From NCBI GenBank assembly GCA_036346205.1, contig JARFJB010002142.1, positions 372,001 to 436,000 of the forward strand: DNA of 64,000 bases. The letters are read 5' to 3'. Positions 20,615 to 31,486 of this stretch are shown in pieces. The stretch comes from Vesta saturnalis (lineage: Eukaryota; Arthropoda; Insecta; Coleoptera; Lampyridae). A model generated the notes under the pieces. That model saw only the letters and a list, made by a program, of their open reading frames with translations. It did no database searches and was not told where the DNA came from. The position numbers and the translations under genes are program-made. Within the stretch, counting starts at the first letter, position 1; each line of letters begins with the position of its first letter.

Positions 20615-22891
20615 GTGAAGCTAGCCCCCCAAGTTGCATATTATTACGTAATTAATTAATGGCATTCGATTGACCGCAAATGACCACCAACAACTTTCAT
20701 TGACCACCTTCTGTTAAAAAGTTATTGCAAAAATAAGATTGGGAGGGGGGGGGGGTCAACTTCACTCTTGCCCCCCGCAATCGAAAATCGCCAATTTTTG
20801 TTACTCTATCTGAATGACCATCGTTTGACCATGATTGACCATTAATTCGATTTGTTTGACCACCCTTCGAAAAAAAAAACTAAAATATACTTTTATATTC
20901 ATTATAAGGCATGGTCAATCCTCGAATATGCTTTTTGAGGATTGACCACCCTTCATTTCCTATGAATAATCATCCAGAAGAACAATGTTGAGACATGGTC
21001 AATCCTCGAATATGCATTTTGAGACATGGTCAATGCTTGTATATGCATTTTGAAGATTGACCATCTTTTATTTTCTATGAATAATCATCCAGAAGAACAC
21101 GTAGTGCATTTTGATTAATAATGTATTATTCCGAATTTTAAGACATGGTCAATCCTAGGATATGATTTTGAGGATTGACATGTTTTATTTCTTATAAATA
21201 ATCAGCCAGAAGAACAAGTAGTGCATTTTGATTAATAATATATTATTTCCTATTTTAAGATATGATCAATACTTGAATATGCTTTTTGAGACATGGTAAA
21301 TCCACGAATAAGCATTTTGGGACATGACCAATCCTCATATGCTTTTTCAAGATTGACCATCTTTTATTTCCTATGTATAGTCATCCTGAAGAATAAAAAT
21401 TGCATTTTGTTTAATAATGTACCATTTCGAATATTGAGATATGGTCAATCCTCAAATATGCTTTTTCAGAGATGGTCAATCCTCGAATATGATTTTTCAG
21501 ACATGGTCATTCTTCGAATATCCTTTTTGAGAATTGACCATTTTTTATTTCCTATGAATATTCATCCAGAAGAACACGTAGTGCATTTTTATTAATAATG
21601 TATTGTTTCGAATTTTAAGACACTGCCATTCTCGAATATGCTTTTTGAGATATAGTCAATCCTCGAATATGCTTTTTGAGGATTGAAGAAGAATAAAAAT
21701 TGCATTTTGTTTAATAATGTATTATTTCGAATATTGTGATATGTTCAATCCCCAAATATGCTTTTTCAGTGATGGTCAATTCTCGAATATGATTTTTCAA
21801 ACATGTCATTCTCGAATATGCTTTTTGAGAATTGACTATCTTTTATTTCCTATGAATATTCATTCAGAAGAACACGTAGAATTTGCGACATATGACTTCT
21901 AACCGTTGGATGTTGATGTTCGGAATTTGAGAGGTCGTTCGTTGTTTTCTCTCCTAATATGACATCTCGTTACTGTCATTTCGAGTTGCAAGCGGTGCCC
22001 GATCCCTGATAGTGGGCTTAAGTGCACAGACCGAAAACGGGCATGCTCTCGTGAGCAACTTGGGGTTATTTTGCGTCTTGGGCAACTGGGAAGTAACACT
22101 ATTTACTTACATTACTTTTTAAAATAAAATGGATTATGTTGTATTTAGTGATTTGTTATCTTGTTAGTATTCTCATTTCTGAATTAAAACCCATTTACCT
22201 TACATTCTAGAATTGACCATGTCTTAAAATTCGAAATAATATATTATTATTCAAACTGCACTACTTGATCTTCTGCATGACTAATATATAGGAAAAAAAA
22301 ATGATGAATTTTCAAAAGCATATTCCAGGATTGGTCATGTCTCAAAATTCCAAATAATACATTATTAATCAAAATGCACTATGTGTTTTTCTGGATGTAT
22401 ATTCATAGGAAATAAAAGATGGTCAATCCTCAGAAAGCAGATTCGAGGATTGACCATGTCCAAAAGCATTGAGGATTGACCGTGTCTTAAAATTCGAAAT
22501 AATGCATTATTAATCAAAATACACTACGTGTTCTTCTGAATGAATATTCATAGGAAATAAAAGATGGTCAATTGTCAAAAAGCATATTCGAGGATTGACC
22601 ATGTCCCAAAATGCTTACTACCATGCCTTATAATGAATATAAAAGTATATTTTAGTTTTTATTTTATTGAAGGGTGTTCAAACAAATCGAATTCATGGTC
22701 AATCATGGTCAAACAATGGTCAATCAGATAGAGTAATAAAAATTGGCAATTTTCGATTTCGCGGTGATGGACAGTAGGTCCACCCTAATCTTATTTTGCA
22801 ATTTATCTAATTAGCAGAGGGTGGTCAATGAAAGTTGTTGTGGTCATTGGTGCCATGAATTAATTACATTATGCAATTTGGAAAGCTTCAC
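20615..22891. mobile_element. foldback element made of tandem repeats
   Basis: Ends GTGAAGCT at 20615 and AGCTTCAC at 22891. The inverted arms share CAACAACTTTCATTGACCACC, TTGACCATGATTGACCA and TACTTTTATATTCATTATAA. Inside, each arm is a run of variants of a unit of about 100-150 bp built from GACATGGTCAATCCTCGAAT, ATGCTTTTTGAGGATTGACC, TTTATTTCCTATGAATA and AGTGCATTTTGATTAATAAT. Left units run in one direction, right units in the other. A core without repeats (about 21881-22150) separates the arms. It is inserted into an ITm transposase and has no recognisable coding capacity. Confidence 0.8.
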
Positions 22892-22975
22892 ACGTTTAGT
22901 TTTAATGTAATCCAATAAAAAATCAATTTTAGAAAGTCGCGGTGATGTAGGAACCAGCTAAACGGTCCGCCCCTT

Positions 22976-24603
22976 CCTAACCATTTTTAATTTTATCAAG
23001 TTAGCTATGACTTGCACGAACTTTTTTACGATCTGGTTTGGTAAAAATCAATAAATGATTCTTTTTATCTTTGCCTATTTTATTTTAAAATGATTCTGGA
23101 CTGTTTAGTTTCATAATGAATTTTCCAATAAATGGATTAATACGGTCCTGGTATTTCGTGCAAGTGATGAAATTATCCTACTTGCAACGAGAATGTATGA
23201 ACAACGATTTCCTGACTGCAGACAACCGACAAAAAAATCGCTCGAAAAATTAATTGAACGATTTAAACGTGCAGGTAATGTTGTTTATGAAAAAAGGGAA
23301 AGAGAAAAATCTGCATTAAGTCAATCAAATGTAGGTAAAGTTACAGAAGATCCTCATCATTGTCCGTCAAATAGCAATGGAGCTTGATGTAACTAAAAGT
23401 TCTGTGCGTAGAATTCTCAGAAGACACAATATGCGTCTTTATCAAATTCGACTCCATCAGGAATTACGACACGAGGATTATCAACGAAGAATAAACTTTA
23501 ATGAATGGGCCCAAGCAACATTCATCGACAAATTGACTTTTTTGATTTTGCATTATTTGGTGACCCATAGAAATGGGTGTGTCAACAGACACAATTTTAT
23601 TATTATTCAACAACTAATCCTTTTCATACTGTAACACATATCCTAACGCGATGGTCAATAAATGTTTGGGGCGGTATTGTAGGCGACTATCTAATAGGAC
23701 CACATTTCTTTAATCGTCAAGTATATTGGCAGGGTTTATTTAGATTTTTTACGAAATTACTTACCCCAACTTTTGCAACATGTTCCTCGTAATATACGCA
23801 ATCAAATGTGGTTTTTACATGAGGGGGCACCAGTTCATCATACCGCTCCAATTCACAACTACCTAAACAAGGTGTTTTCGAACAGATGAATAGGAAGGGG
23901 CGGACTGTTGAACTGGCCCCCTAGATCACCGGACTTTCTAAAATTAATTTTTTTATGTGGGGTTACACTAATAGTGATGTGTATAAAATTAGACTGACAA
24001 CGCAGACGAGACGTGTTTCAAACTATTAATGTTCATATGCTTCAAAATGTGTAACGATCTTTTGAAGAAAGACTACAACATTGTATTGATGCCAATGTGC
24101 AATGGAGGTCATTGTGAACATTTGTGCTAAAAGTTTTCATTTGTTTTTTTTTTAATTTTGATAATATTTGTTAATGAGTTTCTGTCAGTACTAATTCTAT
24201 TTAAATTAAGTTAAATTTTATGTGTTTATTATTACTAAAGCCACACATAACAAAAAAAAGCACATTAAATAATAATTCAAATTATGATAAAATCACAATC
24301 CATTTTAGTTTTTTTTAAATAAAAGTATTTATACTATTTATATTCTTACAATTTTAAATTAAGTATTTGAAAGTAAAATAGGGAAAGATAAAAAGAACAA
24401 TTTACTGATTTTTACCAAAACACATCGTAAAAAAGTTCGTATAATTCATAGCTCACTCGATAAAATCAAAAATTAAATAATAAAATTGGATATTGTTAAG
24501 AAAAGGAAAATATTTCAGAAACCGTCGAAGTTAGGTATAGGGAAATGCTAATAAAAATGAAATGGTTATTTAGTGGTTTCCTAGAGAGCACAAAATATAT
24601 AGG
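22976..24603 (+). mobile_element. ITm copy 2 (plus), ends truncated
   Basis: The left inner TIR (22976-23095, TTTTTTACGATCTGGTTTGG) matches the complement of the right arm (24345-24480). The right arm also matches copy 1's left arm (20053-20430) but stops at 24603, about 460 bp short of the element end seen in copy 1. It meets copy 1 head to head at about 22975, so the pair forms an inverted arrangement around the foldback insert. Confidence 0.75.
23118..24130 (+). pseudogene. ITm transposase, copy 2, broken
   Basis: Blocks in order: DEIILLATRMYEQRFPDCRQ, PTKKSLEKLIERFKRAGNVV, then MELDVTKSSVRRILRRHNMR, YQIRLHQELRHEDYQRRINF, then a shortened region missing the first-Asp motif, RWSINVWGGIVGDYLIGPHF, NQMWFLHEGAPVHHTAPIHN (the QDG motif reads HEG, so the second Asp is lost), and NWPPRSPDFLKLIFLCG (third Asp also lost). 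It ends FEERLQHCID with stop at 24128-24130. Multiple frame changes and loss of all three catalytic residues show long decay. Confidence 0.8.
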
Positions 24604-25520
24604 GTGTTCTATTTAAATTAAGTGAGAAAAGTACAGATTTCCGTTTTGACTCGCTCTGTATAGAAAGTATAATAATTGCGAAACATAATTGATCTAGTAA
24701 TTTTGTCATTAAATACAGAAAATTGATTCCATTAGAAAATATAAAGTCCTGAATTCATGACGATTTTAACCTTAAAGTCACCATAACTTTTAAAATCCTC
24801 GGTATACTTCAATCAAACATCATATCAGGAGCTTTGCAAAAACGAGTCGAGTTCAAATATAAAATAAAGAATATGTGGTGCCGTTTAAAAAAAGGTATGT
24901 TTGGATACGTTTGAAGTTATAGAGTACCCTGTATATATAAATAATTTTGGATTATGCACCTTGAGATGTTTAACAATTGTGCTTTTATAAGTTTTTCGTA
25001 TGTATATAATAACGCTATAAAAGAACTTTACCGCACTATTGGGACACCCTGTATATCCCCCCTTGAAACTTATTTACCATATACACCATATGAATGATAT
25101 GTCCCAAGTTTGAAATACAGGATGTTATTGTCTCAGACGCAAATAACATCCTGTTTTTAACTATAATACATAAATTAGAATTAATGTTAAACAAATTTGA
25201 AATAATAATCATTCAATTAGAGTAATTTTAGCAAATATGAATAGAATTTTGTGTAATTAAATGAGTATAAGTTAAATTACATTAAATTTAAAGCATTCAA
25301 TAGAATTATAATTGGGATTACTACTCTCAGATCATCTATTTAACTTATAACAATGACGAAATTTTGATTTGTATTTCATATAATTTCAGAGACGACCTCT
25401 GGACACTTTCCCAGCACTATTATTAAGTACTCATAAACTTTTGCTAATTTCCTATGTTAGATTATGAAAGGCCACGTATACTCTCAATGGTTTTTCCCAG
25501 GTCAATTATCTAATTATGAA

Positions 25521-25526
<6 letters not shown>
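24604..25526. other. gene-free region with ITm-like termini
   Basis: TAGGGTGTTCTATTTAAATT (24601), ACCCTGTATATAT (24926) and ACACCCTGTATATC (25040) look like outer or inner ends of ITm elements, but no pair brackets a coding region. A small inverted repeat (CAGGATGTTATT ... AATAACATCCTG, 25121-25156) is present. The rest is plain AT-rich sequence. Confidence 0.5.
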
Positions 25527-25575
<49 letters not shown>

Positions 25576-25600
25576 TATATATAGAGAGAGAGAGAGAGAG
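25527..25600. repeat. (AT)n-(AG)n compound microsatellite
   Basis: A TA run followed by eight to nine AG units abuts the left arm of the next ITm element. A mirror (CT)n-(TA)n array abuts the right arm at 27969-28046. Confidence 0.95.
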
Positions 25601-25602
25601 GC

Positions 25603-27968
25603 CAAAAGTACCGCATAAATTCAATTAAAAATTAGGTGTTTGTTTTTTGGAAAAACGCTCGGACACATCGATTTTAATTTTTTGTAGCGATTTTTTTAAT
25701 GTATACAGGGTGGCCCAATAACAATTTATGACTACCAACTTCATTTTTCAAATGGAAACACCTATTTTTATTTCATTTTGGATTCTGATTTAAATTTTAA
25801 GTAAGTTTTATGTACCATTTTATCCTTTATCGAGATTTTAAACAATACAGGTAACTGTATAAGATAAGAATATTTTTCATTTTTTATGGAACCCCAAGTA
25901 TATTATGACGTTTTGAGTTCTTGAAACTCTGAACATATGTTACAGGTACCATAAATAACAGTGTTCGAAAATTACATAAAATAGAAATAACCACAGAACT
26001 TTAATACTTAATAAATAACAATGTTTAAATTTAACAGATCTCGAAAAAAGTTATAAAAAATAGGAATAACAATAGAACTATTAATACTTGGTAAATAACA
26101 ATATAAACTACTATAATCTAATGTATTAAATGTTCGAACTGTGCTCCATTGACGTCTTGACAGTGGGCAAGCCGCAATTCAAATTCCTCAAGAACTTTAC
26201 TTATTATTGGAGAAGGTTTTTGTTGAGCTTCTTGAGTAATTTTATTTTTTAAGCCTTCTATATTGTTGGGCTTATTTAAATACACCCTATGTTTCAGATA
26301 GCCCCATAAAAAAAAGTCCATAGAGGCGAGGTCAGGCGATCTAGCAGGCCACTCGAATGGCCCCCTCCGTCCAATCCATCGAAGAGGAAATGTTTCGTCT
26401 AAATATTGCCGTACCTCTATGCTGAAATGTGGTGGCGCACCATCTTGTTGAAACCATATTGACTCATTTGGAATGTTTGGATTATTTGCATTTGGAAACA
26501 TAAGACAAAGTTCGGGTACCAATTCATCTCTCAAAAATTGCAAATAGCGTTGGCCTGTTAAAGTACCCTCGAAGAAATACGGACCTATGACTCTATCTTT
26601 TACAATACCGGCCCAAACATTCACACTCTGAGGATATTTGGTGTGAGTTTCAATGGCGCAATGCGGATTGGTAGATGACCAATAGCGGCAATTTTGTTTG
26701 TTTATCGTACCATTTAGGCAGACTATCGATTCATCAGAAAAAAATATTTTTCTAGAAAAAACCGATCATCATTGCAGTGATTCATAAAAACTTCGCAGAA
26801 TTCTAATCGACGATCTGTAACGTCTTCGTTAAGTTCGTTGATTGATTGTACTTTAAACGGGTGATATTTTTCTTTTTTTTAAATTCTTCGTACCGACGAC
26901 TTTCCTATATTACTATCCAGGGCTATTTCTTGAGTTGGTTTATGAGGATTTTCTTCAATGGACAAAAGAACGTCTAATTTCTTATTATCGGAAATCGAGG
27001 ATCGACCAGATCTGGGAAGGTCTCTTACATGTCCTACTTCTCGAATTTTTTTTTCAATTCGGCTTGCCGTAGATTGTGATATTCGACAGTCAGGATATTT
27101 AGCATTAAATAGTTCACAAACTTCTTTGTGAGCCCTAGTTCGATCGCCGCACCCTATCATGATTAAAATCCCTATTCTTAGAGTTTCACTTAACTTTTTT
27201 TTTTTCACTTTAGCAATATGTTTAACAACTATTGTAAGAATAAACAGAGATTAAAACAGAGCACAAAGATACTGTTTGACAAAATGTTACTATTGAAACC
27301 AAATTTAATGTCAATTTAAAAGTATTACATAAATGTCATTCGCAAATGTTTCAATAACAGTTGAATATCGACATGGGTATATTACACAAAATATGTTTCT
27401 CCATTAATAGTTCTATCGTTATTTCTATTTTATGTAATTTTTTCGAACACTGTTGAATTTAGATATGAGTATGTTACATGAAATATGTTCAGAGTTTCTC
27501 AGAGAACTCAAAAACGTCATAATGTACTTGGGGTTCCATAAAAAAATGAAAAAGTAAATTTATCTTCTACATGGCTCACCCTGTATACATGTGCGTTACG
27601 TCAAAAAATGGATAACTAAAAACAATGTTTGACGTGTTCCAACATTTTCATGAAAAATATTTCCTTCAGTTTTTAACAAATTTATGCGGGACTTTTGACT
27701 CTTATACGTATTTCTCGATAAAGTTTAGGTATTGGACATGGTACATAAAACTTACTTAAAATTTAAAGCAGAATCCAAAAATGAAATAAAAAATAGGTGT
27801 TTCCATTTGAAAAAATGAAGTTGGTAATCATAAATTGTTTTTGGGCCACCCTGTATACATGAACTTAGCATCAAAAAAAATCGCTACAAAAAATTAAAAT
27901 CGACGTGTCCGAGCGTTTTTCCAAAAAACAAACACCTAATTTTTAATTGAATTTATGCGGTACTTTTG
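25603..27968 (-). mobile_element. long-TIR ITm element with extended outer arms, 2.37 kb
   Basis: The arms start CAAAAGTACCGCATAAATTC at 25603 and its complement ends at 27968. A typical ITm terminus (TACAGGGTGGCCCAATAAC) appears about 94 bp further in, at 25697 and 27860, and the inverted match continues to about 25990 on the left. The right arm has an extra insertion near 27582-27715 that resembles its own outer part (ACCCTGTATACATG ... TTTATGCGG). The arms are bordered by mirror-image AG/TA arrays, so even the microsatellite may have been part of the inverted repeat. Confidence 0.85.
26118..27208 (-). pseudogene. ITm transposase (DD41D spacing), nearly intact
   Basis: From ATG at 27208: MKKKKLSETLRIGILIMIGC (helix-turn-helix), ISQSTASRIEKKIREVGHVR, DLPRSGRSS, DSNIGKSSVRRI, then after one frameshift EKYHPFKVQSINELNEDVTD, FFSDESIVCLNGTINKQNCR (first Asp), VNVWAGIVKDRVIGPYFFEG, SIWFQQDGAPPHFSIEVRQY (second Asp), EWPARSPDLASMDFFLWGYL (third Asp), ending NGAQFEHLIH at 26118. 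Two single-base frameshifts (near 26880 and 26745) are the main defects I see, making it the best-preserved transposase in the window. About 360 codons, with 41 residues between the second and third Asp. Confidence 0.88.
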
Positions 27969-27973
27969 CTCTC

Positions 27974-28046
<73 letters not shown>
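27969..28046. repeat. (CT)n-(TA)n compound microsatellite
   Basis: About eight CT units followed by a TA run, the mirror image of the array at 25527-25600. Confidence 0.95.
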
Positions 28047-28052
<6 letters not shown>

Positions 28053-28247
28053 ATTTGAATATATTTAAACAAATTAAAAACATTTTCCATCTATCCACAT
28101 TTTCCACGTTGAAGTACCTAATGGTAATTATCACTGAAGATTCATTTAACTTTAGAGATGTATGTTGGGTTTTTCTCAAGTTTAATAAATGTACTTACAT
28201 TGTTTTTTGTTAATTACTTAATTGTGTTTATGTTCAAACAAATTGAA

Positions 28248-28562
28248 AGTGTTTCCGTGTCTGCATTCTTAGAATTTCCCAAAGTAGATTATGTAATGTA
28301 CCTGTTGAAACAAATTCAAAAATGTTTTCCGTGTCTGCATTCTTGAAATTTTCCAAAGTAGATTATATAATTTAGGATTTTCCCAAGGTTGGATGATTGG
28401 TATTTCTTGCTTCAAATTGAAATAATGGAATTTATCAGTCAATTTAAATTAATAGAATTAAGATTAATAAATGTAAAATAAGAAATTTTAGAAATTACTT
28501 GTAGATTATAGAAGTGTTTTCCGAGTAACATCTTTAGAATTTCCCAAAATAGATTGTGTAAC
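28248..28562. repeat. short direct repeats
   Basis: Three variants of GTGTCTGCATTCTTAGAATT followed by TCCCAAAGTAGATTATGTAA start near 28254, 28329 and 28516. The first two are about 75 bp apart. Nothing else was recognised between 28047 and 28789. Confidence 0.6.
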
Positions 28563-28789
28563 CTCAGGTCAATTATGTACTTTTATTCCTATGTATTTAA
28601 TTTATTTTTGTAATTTTTACAATTTATTTTACATAATTATTTATTTTTCAACAACAATACAAAATGTATCATTATCGAGAGAAAATATGTGAGTAAAATA
28701 ATAAGTAGTTATAGTAACAATCACTGAGGTAAAACAGTAAACTTGATGTAAATTATAATTCTATATTTAAAATATGTGTTAAAAGTGAG

Positions 28790-29915
28790 TCTATAAGATC
28801 AACCTGTTCATTTATTAAAGGTACTTCCTGTTTATATTTATAATTTTCAAATGCTTACAAAACATCTAATTTGTCTTTTGTATTACAAAAATGTAATAAT
28901 TTAATATTGTTTTGTGACGTCAGAAGATGATTATTTACTATTAGACGTTTGGCATAATTTGATTTGTCTGTTTATATCTGTAACATCTAATGTGTTCTTT
29001 GTATCTAATATCAAAGTTCCTAAGTGTTTGTCTGATATAAACACAATTACAGAATGTATAGTTTAATTTATAAATACTCGACTTTAAAATGTCGTTACTT
29101 GAACCTTTAACATTAAATAAACATTTAAGAATATTGGTATTAGTTTTGAAAGCTACTTTGTAGTAATATGTGAGCTACTTTTCCTGATATTTTTTAAAAT
29201 ATGTAATTGATATGTATTTATTTACAATCGGTTCTTGTTTAACGGGGTAAATGTGTCGATTATATTTGAAATGTAACCATTTTCTTGTGGAATTACTTTT
29301 ATAATTCCTACTCTTTATTGACATTTGAATTGTAATGTCCATATATGTATGTTTTCTGAATATGGAGAACTCATTCTTGTATTAATTTTCACATTTAATT
29401 CTACAAAATTAATGGCTCTATTTTGTTCTTTGTCTAGGAAATTTTATGTTAGGATATAAATTGTTAATATTAATTAAGAACTCATCAACAAAATGTGATG
29501 AACTATCAAAACATACTAAAATATCATCATAACGAAACTAAAATTCACTCTTATTAGAAACATTAAATTCAAAAATTTCACCTTCTAAGTTATCCATAAA
29601 CATATTAGCTAAAATTGGCGAAGTTGAACTGTCCATAGGTAAACAATTTTTTTGTAGATAAATCTTATTGTTGAATCTGAAATCATTTTGATTAGCTCCA
29701 TTAACTCTATATTCTTCTGAATAATTCAACATTATTGTTAAATAAAAAAATTGCGGGGGTATTTCAGAAAACATACAAGTAACATCAAAACTTACAAGTA
29801 TATTATGTAGTGGTAATGTTTTGTAGTTTATTAATTAGTTCTAAGAAACTACTGGTCTAATGGGCATATTTAGTTTGTGGATTTTAGTCATTATTTCAAA
29901 AGATAGTTATATGCA
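28790..29915 (-). pseudogene. Penelope-like retroelement relic (RT + GIY-YIG)
   Basis: The minus strand holds pieces of a Penelope-like reverse transcriptase: KIHKLNMPIRPVVS (template contact), FNNKIYLQKNCLPMDSSTSP then ILANMFMDNLEGEIFEF, and FRYDDILVCF, where the usual four-residue YxDD reads YDD (one residue lost, so the active site is broken). Near the 3' end CNCVYIRQTLRNFDIRYKEH resembles the GIY-YIG endonuclease that these elements use for integration. Many stops and frameshifts. It is head to head with a second copy on the plus strand. Confidence 0.75.
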
Positions 29916-31250
29916 GAAAGTTTGGAAATTTTAAAAAGATGTGAATCAAATTTTGAACAAGAAGCGAGAAGTGTCAAAATAGTACCGTCTCATAAAAATC
30001 CACAAACCATGTATACCCATTCTTATATCCAAGCACAAAATCATATTCTAGCAAATAAACTAAAAAACATAACTAACAATTTAAAGTACAAACGAAAAGT
30101 TCTATTAAGAGTTCTTAAGAGCTAATTAATAAATTACAAAACAGAAAATTGCCACTACATAGAATACTTGTAAGTTTTAATGTTCCTTGTATGTTTTCTG
30201 AAATTCCCAATTAAGAATGTATGCCTTTATTAAACAATTTTGTATTTAATAATAATAATTACGTTGAATTAGTTACAAGAATGCAGTTAATTCATTTATT
30301 TTATCTTAATGTTAATGAAAATTATTTCATATTGAACAATAAGATTTATCTGCAAAAAAAATGGTTTACCTATGGGCAGTACAATTTCGCTCATTTTACC
30401 TAATATCTTTATGGATGATTAAGAAGATCTAATTTTTTAATTAAATGTTTTTTATAAGATTGTATTTAGGTTTCGTTATGTTGGTGATATCTTCGCATTT
30501 TTGATAATTCATCAAATTTTATTGATGAGTTCTTAATTAATATTAACAATTTACATCGTAACATAAAATTTACACTAGAGAAAGAACAAATATAGCAATT
30601 AACTTTCTAGATTTAAACATAAAAATTAATAATAATTAATAATAGAACCTAAAAAGATAAGTATTTTATTAATACACAGAAGTTTGAATTCTCTATATTC
30701 AGAAAATCTACAATGACCAAACCAAATTAATGTCGGTAAAGAAATATCAATTATAAAACAAAACACAAAGGAAGCAAATGGTTATACTTCAAATATAATC
30801 GGCACCTTTAGTTAAAAATCAAGAATACAAATTAGCCATCAAAAACATTAACTACATTGGAATAGAACCAACAGAAAAATACAAATCAATTTCATATTTT
30901 GAAAAAATGTGAGAAAAAGTAGCTAACCTATTACAAAAGAACAAGCAATGCAAAATAGCTTTGACGACTAATGTCCATGTTCTTCAATGTTTATTTAACT
31001 AACGACATTTTGAAGTCGGGTATCGATAGATTGAACTTCACATTCTGTAATTTGGTTATATTGGACAAACACCTAGGAACTTTGATATTAGATACAAAGA
31101 ACAATTAGGTGTTACAATTTAACAAGTATAAACACAGACAAATCAAATCACGTCAAACAACTAATAGTAAATAATCACCTTATTACTTCACAAAACAATA
31201 TTAAATCTTTACATTTTTGAAATGAAAAATTACCATGGATGTTTGCTGAA
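29916..31250 (+). pseudogene. Penelope-like retroelement relic, second copy
   Basis: The plus-strand copy of the same family has NENYFILNNKIYLQKK, LPNIFMDD, FRYVGDIFAFLIIHQ (the second Asp of YxDD-type motif region is altered to YVGD) and, near 31050, FGYIGQTPRNFDIRYKEQLG, a better GIY-YIG match than the minus copy. Its first part (MEILKRCESNFEQEARSVKI) is not paired in the minus copy. Together the two copies form an imperfect inverted repeat of roughly 1 kb. Confidence 0.75.
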
Positions 31251-31486
31251 ATTCGGGTAGGATATGTTTATGTACCGATGGTTTATAAAACTGGCAATAT
31301 TATTTAGTTATATGTATGTTTAGGGTCTTGTAAATATTAATAATAAGTATGTAACACTTATAATCCTACTTTGTATAACTAGAGAAGCACTTATCAGTTC
31401 ATAACTATTAAAGTCATGTTTTAATTACATTTTGAAGCTGTTTAGTAAGTTGCAGTTCTTATTACGTGAAATGTAAAATTTCATTG

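Larger units (their letters stand above)
19590..22975 (-). mobile_element. ITm copy 1 (minus), interrupted by a foldback element
   Basis: The left end, CAGGGTGTCTGTGTATTACA, begins at 19590 after TA. A very long terminal arm runs to about 20430, followed by the minus-strand C-terminal transposase (20434-20612), then the 2.3-kb foldback insert, then 22892-22975 which continues the same transposase upstream (WIGRGG..., DFLKLIFY). The copy is then cut off and joined to a second, opposite-facing copy at 22976. The remaining half is missing. Confidence 0.75.

Noticed and set aside
20881..22620. CRISPR-like array
   Set aside because: The repeats vary in length and sequence, change orientation between arms and lack unique spacers; the genome is eukaryotic.
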